Below are positions 29,501-40,914 of a DNA stretch of 64,000 bases, piece after piece. Each line of letters begins with the position of its first letter. The stretch's first letter is position 1. The notes beneath the pieces were generated by a model. That model was not told the DNA's origin, made no database searches, and worked only from the letters and a program-made list of their open reading frames with translations. The DNA is from Thermomonas sp. S9 (lineage in GTDB: Bacteria; Pseudomonadota; Gammaproteobacteria; Xanthomonadales; Xanthomonadaceae). Both the position numbers and the translations under genes were made by a program. The DNA is taken from positions 2,027,001-2,091,000 of the forward strand of contig NZ_JAJDFY010000001.1 of the NCBI RefSeq assembly GCF_024704365.1, in the 5' to 3' direction.

Positions 29501-31120
29501 ACGCTGTCGGCCGAGTTGAGGGTGACGCGGGTGTTGTTGGCGAACGCCGCGTTGAGTTCGGCATCCTGCAGGTAGGTGCCGCCAGTGGCGCTGTCCAGCT
29601 CGCCGGAGTCGCTGCCGGCGATCACCGTCACGCCCGGCAGATTCAGCGTCCAGCTGCCGGCCGCCAGCGGCGAGCCCGCATCCACCCGCAGCCCGCGGAA
29701 ATCGAAACTGTCGGCGCTGGTGCTGGTGGTGATCGTCCCGCCCGCGGTGACGCCGCGCGCGGCGAGCGTGCCGAACAGCGACATTCCGCCGCTGCCGCCC
29801 AGCAGGTCGATGCGGCCGCCGGCACCGCCTTTGCTGCTGGCGCTGATGCCGGCCTGCGCGCCCAGTTCGATCGTGGAAGCCGAGATCGACACCCGGCCGC
29901 CATTGCCTGGACTGGCATCCGCCACGATGGTCGAGAGCGAGTAGATCCGCGCCAGGTTGTCCACGGCGATGTCCACTATCCCGCCCGCCGTGCCCCCGGA
30001 AGCCTGGATCAGGCTGCCAGTGGAGCCGGAGCCCCCGGGATTCAGCGGATTGGGATCATCGTTGAACATCAGGAAATCGCTGCCGCGGATGCGCACGCTG
30101 CCGCCGGATGCACCGGGCTGGCCGGAGACATCGATCACGCCGACCCTGCCCACCGGCGACGGCAGCCCAAGCGCGACAAGGCCGCCTTCGGAGGTGAGCT
30201 CGACGCGGCCGTTGCGGCTGACCAGGCTCTGCGCGCGCAGCGTGCCGGCGTTGACGATGGTGCCGCCGGTGGCCGCCGCGGTCGCCGCGGTGCGCATCAG
30301 GATCTGCCCGCCGTCGGCCGTCACCGTGCCGAAGTTGGCAAGCTGCGGCAACACCGGCCCCGGGCAAGGCAGCGACGGACAGCCGGTCGCTCCCGGCCGG
30401 GCGATCCCCGGCCCCTGGATGGTGAGCATGGTCAGGCCATCGCCCTGGAAATCCAGGGTGATGCGCTCGGCCGAGCCGAACAGCACGCTGCCACCGGGTG
30501 CGCTGATGTTGCCGCTGTTGCTGACCTGGCGCCCCAGCAGGGCGACGGTGCCGGCTGCGGCAGTGGCGATCTGCGCGCCCTGGTCGACCTGGATGATCTG
30601 GTTGCCGCTGGCGGTCATCGGCTGGAAGGCGTAATGCCCGCTGGCGACGCCGGCCAGGAAATCGGCATCGCTGAGATCCAGCGTGGAGGCCACCAGCGCG
30701 CCCACGTTGACCTGCGCCGTCCCTGCAAAGGTGATTCCCGCCGGATTGATCAGGAACACATGGCCATTGGCGGTCAGGGTGCCGGCGATGGTGGAGGGCC
30801 CGGGACCGAAACCGTAGCCGATGACCCGGTTCAGGGTGACGCTGCTGGCGCCAAGCTGGTGGTCGAACACCACCCCGTAGCCGGGATCGATGTTGAAGCT
30901 GCCCCAGTCGATGATCGCGCCCTGAGCTGGTCTGGGTGATCGTCATCTGGGTGCCGGCCTGGTTGATGGTGGCCGAACCGGACGTCACGGTGCCTGCGTC
31001 CGGCAGGCTCTGCGCGAGCACCGCCGGTGTCGCCAGCGCGCCGACCAGCGCCACCGCCAGGCGCCTGCGGCGCAGGCTCATCAGCTGCTTGCGGGTCTTC
31101 ATGTGCATGCGCATGGCCAT
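26572..31120 (-). CDS. Two-partner secretion exoprotein (filamentous haemagglutinin-like TpsA; frameshifted)
   Basis: A secreted beta-helical adhesin exported by the adjacent TpsB. Restored length is about 1515 residues. The ATG at 31120 follows a GGAG site and gives a long signal peptide ending PAVLAQ. The TPS domain (about 40-250) has TMTITQT-like strands, IIDWGSFNIDPG and the VFLINPAGITFAG signature. A long Gly/Ser/Asp-rich repeat region follows, then two MBG-type domains (about 1280-1440; REYGLANPVFGYGVSGL, MRFYGFPNPLFTGTITGF). The last residues contain a Cys pair eight residues apart (NCFDSEQRSRC), as in HMW1-type adhesins held at the cell surface. The frame breaks near 30925-30931 by one extra base. 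Confidence 0.88.
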
Positions 31121-31216
31121 CGTCTTCTCCCGGAACCTTCCCGACACCTTCGAAAAACCCCTTCACGCCATTGAACGCCGGGCAGCGTCGCGGACGACGC
31201 CTCCGGAGCCGCGGCT

Positions 31217-32910
31217 TCAAAACGCCTTCTGGATCGTCCAGAACACCCGCGGATTGCGGTCGCCGCCATCGGTGACGCCCGGCCCGGTCCCGCGCCAGGC
31301 CACGCTGAGATTGACGGTGACGTTGCCCGGCTTGCTCCAGTTCAGCCCGAGCCCATAGCCGCGCAGGCTGCGCGAAAGGTCCGGGTCGAACGGCCGCGCG
31401 CGGTGGAACTGGTCGCCCTGCGCGGCGTCATAGAACGCGAACAGCGTGGTCTGTGCGCTCAGCGGATGCCGCAGCTCGGCGGTGGCGATCCAGCCGTCGT
31501 CCACCAGCACCTCGCCGATGGCGTAGGCGCGCACCGCCTTGGGGCCACCCAGCGAGAGTTTTTCGTAGGCATCCAGATTCTTGTTGGCGCGCTGCAGCCC
31601 GAGCCCGAGGAACAGGCTGAGCCGTGGCGCCAGGTACTGCAGCCGGGCGGCCTGCAGGGTGAACTTGGTGAATTCGCCCTGGGTGCCATAGCCGAACGGC
31701 GGGCGGTCGAACAGCCGGCTCAATGGGTCGCGGATATCGAGCTTGCCGCGATAGAGCTGCGCATTGACGCTGGAGTACCCGCCGCCGCCCCAGCGGTCAC
31801 GGCGCTCGAACGCCAACCCCAGGCTGATGCCGTGGATCCGCTTGCGGGTGGTGAATCCGACCGCCTCGAAGCGATCGGTCAGATGCTTGTCGTCGAGGGC
31901 ACCACGCAGGAACAGGTTGGTGGTGCGCTGGCGGATCAGCGGGTAGCTGAACGACAGATCCGCCACATTGCCGACACCGGTCGGCTTCAGCGGGGCGAAC
32001 GGCCCCCCAGCTCGTACTGCACCCGCGCCAGGCCACCACCGAGGCGCAGGCCGGAATAGCCGACGGGCGATTCGTAGGAGAGGCGCCCGAACGCGGTGTG
32101 CATGCCCTGCGCCATCATCAGCCGCAGGTCCAGGTTGTCGCCGCGCGCGAACGGGCTGGCCCAGCGCAGGCTGCCGGTCAAACGCACGCGCCCGGAATCG
32201 CGGGTGCCGTAATCATCCAGTTCCAGGCCGTATTTCAGACGGGGCTGCGCGCCCACGCGCACGCTCAGATCATTGCTACCCGATGCGTCGCCGACGCTGA
32301 CCGCCGACTGCGGGCGGATACCCGGTAGGTCCGACAGCAGCAGCATCGCGCGCTCGTAGTCGCGGTTGTTGAGCGGCTTGCCGGGCTCCAGGATCGCCAG
32401 CGTGCGCGCCACCCGCTCGCGGGTGATCGGCGCCTCCGGCGCCACCTCGATGTCCACCGCGCCCAGCCGGCCTTCGACCACACTCAGGCGCACGCGCCCA
32501 TCCACCACCTCCTGCACCGGAACGAACACCTGCGCGAGCGCGAAGCCATGCTGACGATAGACTGCCGCCGCGCGCGCGGCCAGTTGTTCGAGATCCGCCA
32601 GCGTCACCGGCTTGCCGATCCACCCGGCCACCGCGGCCTGCAGCTCCGCCTCCGGAACCCCGCTGACGCCGCTGAACTCGACCGCGCGCAGCACGAAGCT
32701 GGTCTGTGCCGCTGCGGCGATCGGAGGTTCTGGCAAGGACTGCGCCTGCTGCGGATCGGCCGCAGCGGGTACGGACGCGGGAACCGCGGCGGATTTCTCG
32801 CCGGAGGGCGTATCCGGCAGCACAGTGCCCGCCCGGGCCTGCGCCGCGGCCATGCCGCCCAGTGCCACCGCCAGTGCCAGCAGATTTCGGTTGATGCCCG
32901 GCATCGTCAT
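31217..32910 (-). CDS. Two-partner secretion outer-membrane transporter (TpsB/FhaC family; frameshifted)
   Basis: TpsB is a 16-strand outer-membrane barrel with two periplasmic POTRA domains that exports its TpsA partner. Restored length is 564 residues. The start at 32910 follows AGGAG and gives a signal peptide (LLALAVALGGMAAAQARA). Residues about 60-230 hold the POTRA repeats (FVLRAVEFSGVSGVPE; RVRLSVVEGRLGAVDIEV; YERAMLLLSDLPGI). The barrel begins at about 240 and ends in aromatic Phe (VFWTIQKAF), as outer-membrane barrels do. The frame breaks in a six-C run (32003-32008); one more base rejoins QYELGGPFAPLKPTGVGN. It lies between the CHAT gene (35 bases) and tpsA (96 bases). Confidence 0.92.
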
Positions 32911-32945
32911 GCTCCTCGCGGCACGCCGCGTCGCTCTCCATGCGC

Positions 32946-35139
32946 TCACGGCGCCACCTGCAGCCGCCAGTTGCCGATCAGGTTGAACGGCGCCCAGTAA
33001 TACGGATGCGCGGTCTCGGGATTGGCCAGCACCGCGCGTTGGGCATCGCGCATCGCGTCCTGCACCGGCTCGCCCTTGGCGAGGTCGGCGTACAGCGTGG
33101 TCATCAGCTGTTCGGTGGCGGCATCCGACACCGGCCACAGCGAGGCCAGCAGGGTCGAGGTGCCGGCCGACAGGAACGAGCGGGTGAACCCCAGCACCTC
33201 ATCGCCGTTCTCCACCCGCCCCAGCCCGGATTCACAGGCCGACAGCGCCACCATCGCCACCCCGCCCAGCTTCATGCCCATCACGTCCTTCGCCTCCAGG
33301 TAGTTGGGCTGGCCGTTCTCGTCCGCCAGCAGCACCTTGGAATGCAGGGGATCGAGGGTGTCGGCCATCGCATGCGCGGCCACGTGCACCAGCGGCGAGG
33401 ACGGGGCGTCCTTCAGGAAGTTGTCCTTGTTGGCCTGCTCGCGGAAATACAGCCGCGCCCCGGGGAACTGGCGGGCCAGCGCCTGCACCTCGCGTTCGGC
33501 GCCGGGCAACGGATCGGCCACGTCCGGATTGATCGCGGGATTGCCGAACGCCAGCAGCCGGGCCGAGGCGGTCGGCGTGCGCTGGGCCAGCCGTGCGGCG
33601 ATGCTGATCGATGGCGCGATCGAGATCGGGTTGCGCTCGATCAGGTACTGCCCGTCCAGCCGCAGGGCCTGGAACGGCAGGTAATGCAGCGGCCCGTGCG
33701 GGACGATCACCAGCCGCTTGCCGGCCGGCACCTGCAGCGGCGCCAGCAGCAGCTGGCCGATCTTGTCGCTGACCGCCTGTGCATTGGGGCTGATCCGGAT
33801 CAGCGCATCGCGGTAGGCGTCCACCAGCCGCGCCAGGTCGGCGCGCGGCAGCGCCACCGGGAACGTCACCTCGCGCACGCCGTCGCGGGTCAGCACCCAG
33901 GCCAGCAGGCGGTCCGGCAGGGTGTGGTAGGCCACCACCACCTCGTCCGGCCGCAGCATCGCGCGCAGGGTGTCGGCATCCAGCGCGGCCGCCTCGCCGC
34001 GATCGATCTGGGCGCGCCCGGCCACCGCGTCCAGCAGCGCGCGGGCGCGGCTGCGCTCGCTGATGTCGAACGCCTGCGCCGGCTGCCCGAGTCTGCTGTG
34101 CAAGGCGATCGCGCGCTCGAACACCGACTGCAGGTCGGAGAACAGGCCCATCTTGAACTCGTCGCTGCGGAACTGTGCGCGCGCCTTGTCGAATTCATCG
34201 ATCGCCTGGTCCAGCGCCTGCGCGGCCGCGGCGTCCTGACCCAGGGCCTGCTCGCTGCGCGCCATGCCGTCCAGCGCCCACGCCCGATAGAACCCCTCGT
34301 CGCCGGAGACCGGCGCTTGCGCCAGCTCGCGGTACACCGCCAATGCCTCGGCCGGCTTGCCTTCGGCCAGCAGCAGCCGGCCGCGGGTGCGCTGCAGCTG
34401 CGCGCGCTGGGCCGCGTCCGGCGGCGGCGGCAGGGCGTCCAGGGTGGCGCGCGCGCGCCAGGTCGCCGGCGAGGATCAGGGCATTGGCCAGCGAGGCCTG
34501 CACCAGCGGCGCGAACCGCGGCGAGCTGTCCCGCAGCGCCTGCTCGTAGGCGGCGATCGCCTCGGGATAGCGGCCCTGGCGGGTGCGCACGTCGCCCAGC
34601 ACCTTGCGCGCCGGGCCGTTCACCAGCGGCGGTTCCAGCCCGGGATATTTCAGTGCCAGGTTGGCGAACTGCTCGGCCCGCTCGAGCTGGCCCGCGTAGT
34701 TGAAGGCGATGGCGAGGTCGCGGTAGGCCTTGCCGAGCAAATCCAGATTGCCGGTCTGCAGGGCCACGTGCAGGGCCTTGCTGGCCGCGCGTGCGCTCTC
34801 GCGGAACTCGCCCCGCTCGGCCAGCTCCACCGCCTGGCTGCAATAGGCGTAGCCATCCAGCTTGACCGGCTCGCGCGCATACAGCGCCGCGCCTTCGGCC
34901 GCCAGCGACAGCGCGGTGTCGGCATCGTCCAGCCGGCCGATGGCGGCCAGCACTTCGCGCGCCTCGCGGGTCGCATCGGCGGCAGGCGCGGCCGAGGGCT
35001 GCGACGGCGGCGTCTGAATGGCCTGTACCGGCACGCCGACGGCGGCCAGCGCCGCGGCCGGTGCGCAGCCGGCCTGCACCGGCGGCAGCGCCAGGCCGAG
35101 CCACAGCAGACCCAGCAGAAGGCAGGGCGTTCGGGGCAT
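32946..35139 (-). CDS. Exported TPR-CHAT caspase-like peptidase (frameshifted)
   Basis: CHAT domains are caspase/separase-type Cys peptidases. Restored length is 731 residues. The ATG at 35139 follows GGGAG and gives a signal peptide (CLLLGLLWLGLALPPVQA). Residues about 60-420 are TPR-like helical repeats (AYRDLAIAFNYAGQLERAEQ; YPEAIAAYEQALRD). The CHAT domain fills about 440-728 with the catalytic His in VHVAAHA and Cys in VALSACESGLG, plus VPHGPLHYLPFQAL and the LASLWPVSD helix. A (CG) tract at 34446-34459 is one unit short, breaking the frame near residue 230. It is the first gene of the CHAT-TpsB-TpsA run; a role in exoprotein maturation is inference. Confidence 0.9.
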
Positions 35140-35186
35140 AGGGACCACTCCCGGCAGATGGCAGGCCCGGCCTGCACGATCACGGG

Positions 35187-35192
35187 AGTCTA
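35187..35192 (-). promoter_or_regulatory. Candidate -10 element (TAGACT) of the CHAT-TPS operon
   Basis: On the minus strand TAGACT lies in GGCTTCCTAGACTC (35186-35199), the same 14 bases as upstream of tssB. It is about 48 bases before the CHAT gene ATG. Confidence 0.45.
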
Positions 35193-35225
35193 GGAAGCCA
35201 TCGCCATCCGGCCTATTCGCGATAA

Positions 35226-35249
35226 GGCATAGCGCGAACTGGGTATGCC
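35226..35249. promoter_or_regulatory. Inverted repeat GGCATA-N12-TATGCC upstream of the CHAT-TPS operon
   Basis: Centred about 48 bases upstream of the candidate -10, close to the 52-base spacing of the CGGCATATGCCG palindrome before the tssB promoter. It lies in the 270-base divergent region shared with motA, so it could affect either direction. Confidence 0.35.
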
Positions 35250-35409
35250 CGGCTGTCCGCCGGCTGCGACGGATGCCGTATCCGCAGCCTGCATCCGCCG
35301 CCCTTCGCCTGGTTGCCGGCGGCCTTCGAATCCATGGATCGCGGGATTACAAAAGCCGCGCCCACCGGCAATAATGCGGGTTCCCCTGCCTGCCCCGCCT
35401 CGCCCGCGC

Positions 35410-36264
35410 ATGCTCATCCTCGTTGGCTTCGCCGTCGTCCTGCTCAGCGTGGTCGGCGGTTTCGTCGGATCGCACGGAAGACTGGCCGCCCTGTGGCAGC
35501 CGTTCGAATTCGTGATCATCGGCGGCGCCGCGATCGGCGCGTTCCTGGTCGGCACTCCGGTCAAGACCGTGAAGGAGACCGTGGCCGCCATCGTGGGGGT
35601 ATTCAAGGGGCCGCGCTACAAGAGCGCTGATTACCTGAACGCGCTGAGCCTGCTGTACGAGCTGCTGAACCGCGCGCGCAAGGAAGGTTTCATGGCGCTG
35701 GAAAGCCACGTGGAAAATCCGGCGGGAAGCGCGCTGTTCTCCGCGTACCCGGACATCCAGAAAGACCATCACCTGATGGATTTCATCACCGACTGCCTGC
35801 GGTTGATGATCGGCTCCAACATCGAGCCGCACGAGCTCGAGCCGCTGCTGGAGCTGGAGCTGGAAAAACACCACCACGAGGCACTGGCGCCGGCGCACGC
35901 GCTGACGCGGGTGGCCGACAGCCTGCCCGGCTTCGGCATCGTGGCCGCGGTGCTGGGCATCGTCATCACCATGGGCTCGATCGGCGGCGACATCGCGCAG
36001 GTCGGCGCGCACGTCGCCGGCGCGCTGGTGGGCACCTTCCTCGGCATCCTGCTGGCCTACGGCTTCGTGGGGCCGCTGGCCTTCGCCATCGAGGCCCGCG
36101 CCGAGCAGGATTCGCGCATCTACGAGTCGGTGAAGACCGCCCTGCTGGCCAGCCTGCGCGGCTACCCGCCGAAGATCGCGCTGGAATTCGCGCGCAAGAC
36201 CGTGCCCACCGACCTGCGCCCGGGCTTCCTCGAGTTCGAGCAGCACCTGAAGACGCTGAAATAA
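35410..36264 (+). CDS. motA: Flagellar motor stator protein MotA
   Basis: MotA and MotB form the proton channel that drives the flagellar motor. The ATG at 35410 gives MLILVGFAVVLLSVVGGFV, the first of four membrane segments (others near 30-50, 170-190 and 200-220). The cytoplasmic loop has the charged pair that contacts FliG (RARKEGFMALESHVENP, Arg and Glu). The PGFGIVAAVLGIVITMGSI segment is the conserved third membrane helix with its Pro. Length 284 is normal for this proteobacterial type. It is 3 bases before motB. Longer upstream frames lack any ribosome site. Confidence 0.96.
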   Translation: MLILVGFAVVLLSVVGGFVGSHGRLAALWQPFEFVIIGGAAIGAFLVGTPVKTVKETVAAIVGVFKGPRYKSADYLNALSLLYELLNRARKEGFMALESHVENPAGSALFSAYPDIQKDHHLMDFITDCLRLMIGSNIEPHELEPLLELELEKHHHEALAPAHALTRVADSLPGFGIVAAVLGIVITMGSIGGDIAQVGAHVAGALVGTFLGILLAYGFVGPLAFAIEARAEQDSRIYESVKTALLASLRGYPPKIALEFARKTVPTDLRPGFLEFEQHLKTLK

Positions 36265-36267
36265 ACG

Positions 36268-37233
36268 ATGGCGGCCAAGGGCGAGAAATCCACGGTCATC
36301 GTGCGCCGGATCAAGAAGGTCCAGGGCGGCGGCCACCACGGCGGCTCCTGGAAGGTGGCCTATGCCGACTTCGTGACCGCGATGATGGCGTTCTTCCTGG
36401 TGATGTGGCTGGTGGGCGCGCTCACCACCAAGCAGCGCGAGGCGATCTCCGACTACTTCAAGAACCCCAGCCCCGTGGCCGGCGAGAGCACGGTCAGGGC
36501 GCAGGGCCAGAACAGGCCCGGCGGCGCCAGCACCTCGATGATCAAGCTCGGCGGCACCATGGAGCTGCCCAAGAACGACGGCAAGCAGCTGACCCGCGCG
36601 CCGCGCCAGGACGATCCGAACGCCTCCGGCAAGCTGCAGGAGCAGAAGCGGCTGGAAGAGCTGATGAAGGAGCTGCAGGAAGCCATTTCGAAAAGCCAGG
36701 CGCTGGAGCCGTTCAAGGACCAGCTGCTGCTGGACATCACGCCCGAAGGCCTGCGCATCCAGATCGTGGACAAACAGAACCGGCCGATGTTCGACCTCGG
36801 CAGCGCCAAACTGATGCCTTATACCGTGGGCATCCTGCATGAGATCGGAAACTTCGTGAACCGCGTGCCCAACCGGATCACCATCGCCGGGCATACCGAT
36901 ACCGCCACCTATTCCAACCGCATCGGCTACAGCAACTGGGAGCTCAGCGCCGATCGCGCCAACGCCGCCCGCCGCGCGCTGCTGGAAGGCGGCATGCAGC
37001 CGGACAAGGTGGTGCGCGTGGTGGGGTTCGGTTCCTCGGTGCTCTTCGACAAGAAAAACCCGCTGAACCCGATCAACCGCCGCATCAGCATCGTCGTCAT
37101 GACCAAGGCCGCGGAAGACGAGGCGCTGGGCAATACCGCTGCATTGCCGGTCTCGGTAGAAAATCCGGTACCGGCGCTCCCGGGCGCGGCATCCCCGGCC
37201 GCGGCTCCCGTGTCCGCCGCCAGCACCCCGTGA
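36268..37233 (+). CDS. motB: Flagellar motor stator protein MotB
   Basis: MotB anchors the stator to the cell wall and supplies the proton-carrying Asp. Here that Asp is in VAYADFVTAMMAFFLVMWL, the single membrane segment (about residues 30-50). A plug and linker region follows, then the OmpA-type peptidoglycan-binding domain from about 150 (RPMFDLGSAKLMPYT; ITIAGHTDTATY; LSADRANAARRALLEGGM; NRRISIVVMTK). The 321-residue length is normal; the last 35 residues are Ala/Pro-rich. It starts 3 bases after motA and meets argH tail to tail. Confidence 0.96.
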   Translation: MAAKGEKSTVIVRRIKKVQGGGHHGGSWKVAYADFVTAMMAFFLVMWLVGALTTKQREAISDYFKNPSPVAGESTVRAQGQNRPGGASTSMIKLGGTMELPKNDGKQLTRAPRQDDPNASGKLQEQKRLEELMKELQEAISKSQALEPFKDQLLLDITPEGLRIQIVDKQNRPMFDLGSAKLMPYTVGILHEIGNFVNRVPNRITIAGHTDTATYSNRIGYSNWELSADRANAARRALLEGGMQPDKVVRVVGFGSSVLFDKKNPLNPINRRISIVVMTKAAEDEALGNTAALPVSVENPVPALPGAASPAAAPVSAASTP

Positions 37234-37272
37234 GGGAGTGCCGTAAATCAGCGACGCGACCCGGCTGACGGT

Positions 37273-37288
37273 GCCGCCGTATGGCGGC
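37273..37288. terminator. Possible hairpin between motB and argH
   Basis: GCCGCC-GTAT-GGCGGC forms a six-pair stem in the 62-base convergent gap. There is no clear T tract on either side, so the evidence is weak. Confidence 0.3.
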
Positions 37289-37295
37289 TCCCCCA

Positions 37296-38587
37296 TCAGC
37301 CCAGCGCGTCCCACCGCTGCCGCAGTTCGTGCAGGCGGAGATCGGCGGCCGCGCCGGGCGAGGTGCGCGCGGCCAGCGAACCTTCCGGCGTGCGCCCCTG
37401 CCCGGCGGCCGCAGCATCCGCAGCCGCGGCCTTGTAGGCCACGCGGAACGGCACCCCGGCGATCGCCGCCTCCACTGCCACGTCGGTGGCGTACATACCG
37501 CCATCGATCGCCGCCCGCATCCGCGCCGGCTGCCATTCGAGATTGGCCAGCAGGTCCGGCAGCAGTTCCAGCGCCGCCAGCCCGCGGCCGAAGCCGTGCA
37601 CGATCGCGCCCTTGGACGCCTGCAGGTCGCGGTGGTAGCCCGATGGCAACGACAGCAGCTGCTCGATCTCGGTGCGCGCCGCCGCCACGCTGGCATGGGT
37701 GGCGCGCAGCAGCTCGATCACGTCCGGGTTGCGCTTGTTGGGCATGATCGAGCTGCCGGTGGTGTACTGCGCTGGCAGGGCGACGAAGCCGAACTCGGCG
37801 CTGGTGAACAGCGACAGGTCCCAGGCGATCCGGCGCAGGTCGAGGGTGGCGCTGCCGAGCGCCTCCAGCGCCGCCAGCTCGAACTTGCCGCGCGAAAGCT
37901 GCGCATACACCGGCGACACCTGCATGCGCGCGAAGCCCAGCGCGCGGGTGGTGTGCTCGCGGTCCAGCCGCAGGTTGACGCCGTAGCCGGCGGCGGTGCC
38001 CAGCGGATTGCAGTCCACCAGCGCCAGGGTGTCGCGCGCGCGCACTGCATCGTCGATGAAGGCCTCGGCCCAGCCCGCCCACCACATGCCGGCAGAGGAG
38101 ACGACCGCGCGCTGGAGGTGGGTATAGCCCGGCAGCGGCAGCGACTGTTCCGCCTCGGCGCGGTCCAGCGCGATCTTCGCGATGCTCCCCGCCACCGCCG
38201 CCAGCCGTGCCAGCTGCGCCTTCAGCCACAGCCGGGTGGCCACCAGCACCTGGTCGTTGCGGCTGCGCCCGGCGTGGATCTTGCGGCCGGCATCGCCCAG
38301 GCGCTCGGTCAGGCGCGCCTCGATCGCGGAGTGGCCGTCCTCGAAGCGCGCGTCCAGCACGAACGCACCGCTGCGAAAATCCTCGGCCAGCGTGGCCAGC
38401 TCGCGCTTGAGGTCGCCCAGCTCGACCGCGGTGAGCATGCCGATGCGCTGCAGCCCTTCGGCATGCGCGGCGCTGGCGGCGATGTCGTGCAGGAAGAACT
38501 CGCGGTCCAGCAGCACGTCGTCGCCGGCCAGGAAGGCCTGGATGCCGGCATCCACCTGCACGCCGGGTTTTTGCCACAGCAAATCGC

Positions 38588-38591
<4 letters not shown>
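37296..38591 (-). CDS. argH: Argininosuccinate lyase
   Basis: ArgH splits argininosuccinate into arginine and fumarate, the last step of arginine synthesis. The 431-residue product has the fumarase/aspartase superfamily signature [16 protein letters not shown] around residue 280, the substrate-binding [13 protein letters not shown], the GRSRNDQV loop and the [12 protein letters not shown] segment with its catalytic His. It is the last gene of the argF'-G-E-B-C-H string; its ATG overlaps the argC stop (ATGA). Frame intact. Confidence 0.96.
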
Positions 38592-39546
<955 letters not shown>

Positions 39547-39550
<4 letters not shown>

Positions 39551-40907
39551 GCCTGGCCCTCCAGCACCGCATCCTTCAAGGTGGCGGGCCGCTGCGCGCA
39601 ATGCGCCACGTAGCGTGCGATGCGGTCGAAGCCGGCCTGCCCGTACCAGTACACCTTCCACTTCGCCTGTTTGATGCAGCCGTCGGATTCGGCATCGTAG
39701 AACGCATTCACCGGATTGCCGTGGCGCGAACGCCAGAACAGCGCCGGGGTCTGCGCGCGCATCACCTGCCACACCGCGCGGCCCAGCCCCTCGCCCTGCG
39801 CCTCGTCCAGCACCGCGAACTTGTCCAGATACAGGCCCGCGTCCTCGCAGGTGAGGATCACCGCCGCGCGGTAGTGCTCGCTGACGTAGGCACGATGCAG
39901 CGCGGTGGTCTCGAAGTAGTCGGGCAGCAGCTTGCGCCCGAACGCGGATTCGATCAGCGCGCGCAGGCGCGGCAGGTCGAAATCGCCCCACGCCTCGCCC
40001 TGCAGCACGCGCTCGCCGCGCCGCACCAGCGTGCCCGAGCCCTTGTGCGTGAACAGCTCCTTGGCCAGTTCCGCCGGGCGCGTGATCGACACCGACGAGG
40101 CCTGCGGCAGGCCGTCCAGCAGATCCTTGATCTGCGCGAGCTTCACCCGCATGCCACCGTCGATCCACGGCTGCTGCATCAGGTGGTCGTACTCGGTGGA
40201 CAGGTTGATCGAATCGATCACCTTGCCGCCGGCATCCAGCAGCCCGCCGGTGCCGGTCAGGAACACGATCTTGTACGGCTGCAGCTGCCTGACCAGGGCA
40301 TTGGCGGCGAAGTCGGCATTGATGTTGAGGATCTGTCCCCGCGCGTCTCGCCCAGCGAGGCGATCACCGGGATCGAGCCGGCCTGTAGGCTGGCCTGGAT
40401 CGGCGCCAGCTCGACCCGCCTGACCTCGCCCACCAGCCCGTAGCGTTCGCGGTCGAGGTAGTCGGCCTCGAACACGCCGGATACGATCGATGTCGCGCGC
40501 GCGTCGCTTGCCTGCAGCGCTTCCACCAGCTTCAGGTTCTGCGCATGGAACACCCGGCGCACGATGGCCAGCGCCTGCGGCGAGGTGACGCGCAGGCCGT
40601 CGATGGTCTGCTTTTCGATGCCGGCGGCGGCCAGCTCCAGGTCCAGCTGCGGGCCGGCGCCGTGGATCACGATCGGGGTCAGGCCGACGTCCTGCAAAAA
40701 GGCCAGCGACGACACCAGCGCCTCCAGATCATCGCGCAGCACCGCGCCGCCGACCTTGACCACTGCGAATCGTGCGGCATCCAGCTGCGAGAACCGCTTG
40801 AGATACTGCTGGATCTCCTTGGCGCTGCCCATGCTGGACAGCAGGCGCACGATGGTTTGCCGCGTCTGCGGGTCGTGCACGGCGTGGGGATGGAGGATCG
40901 GCGTCAC
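39547..40907 (-). CDS. argB: Bifunctional N-acetylglutamate synthase/kinase (frameshifted)
   Basis: The N-terminal part (residues 1-290) is an amino acid kinase that phosphorylates N-acetylglutamate: [28 protein letters not shown] and [10 protein letters not shown]. The C-terminal 150 residues are a GNAT acetyltransferase of the vertebrate-like NAGS type ([45 protein letters not shown]). Such fusions are known from Xanthomonas, where they perform both first steps. The GTG at 40907, 7 bases after argE, gives the expected [19 protein letters not shown] opening. The frame breaks near 40335; one added base restores a GQILN/DQILN-type [12 protein letters not shown] stretch and 453 residues. Confidence 0.93.
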
Positions 40908-40914
40908 GGTGGCT

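Noticed and set aside
26026..30939. 1637-codon open frame on the plus strand
   Set aside because: Antisense of the TpsA gene. It has no ribosome site, no recognisable domain, and follows the codon pattern of the real gene.
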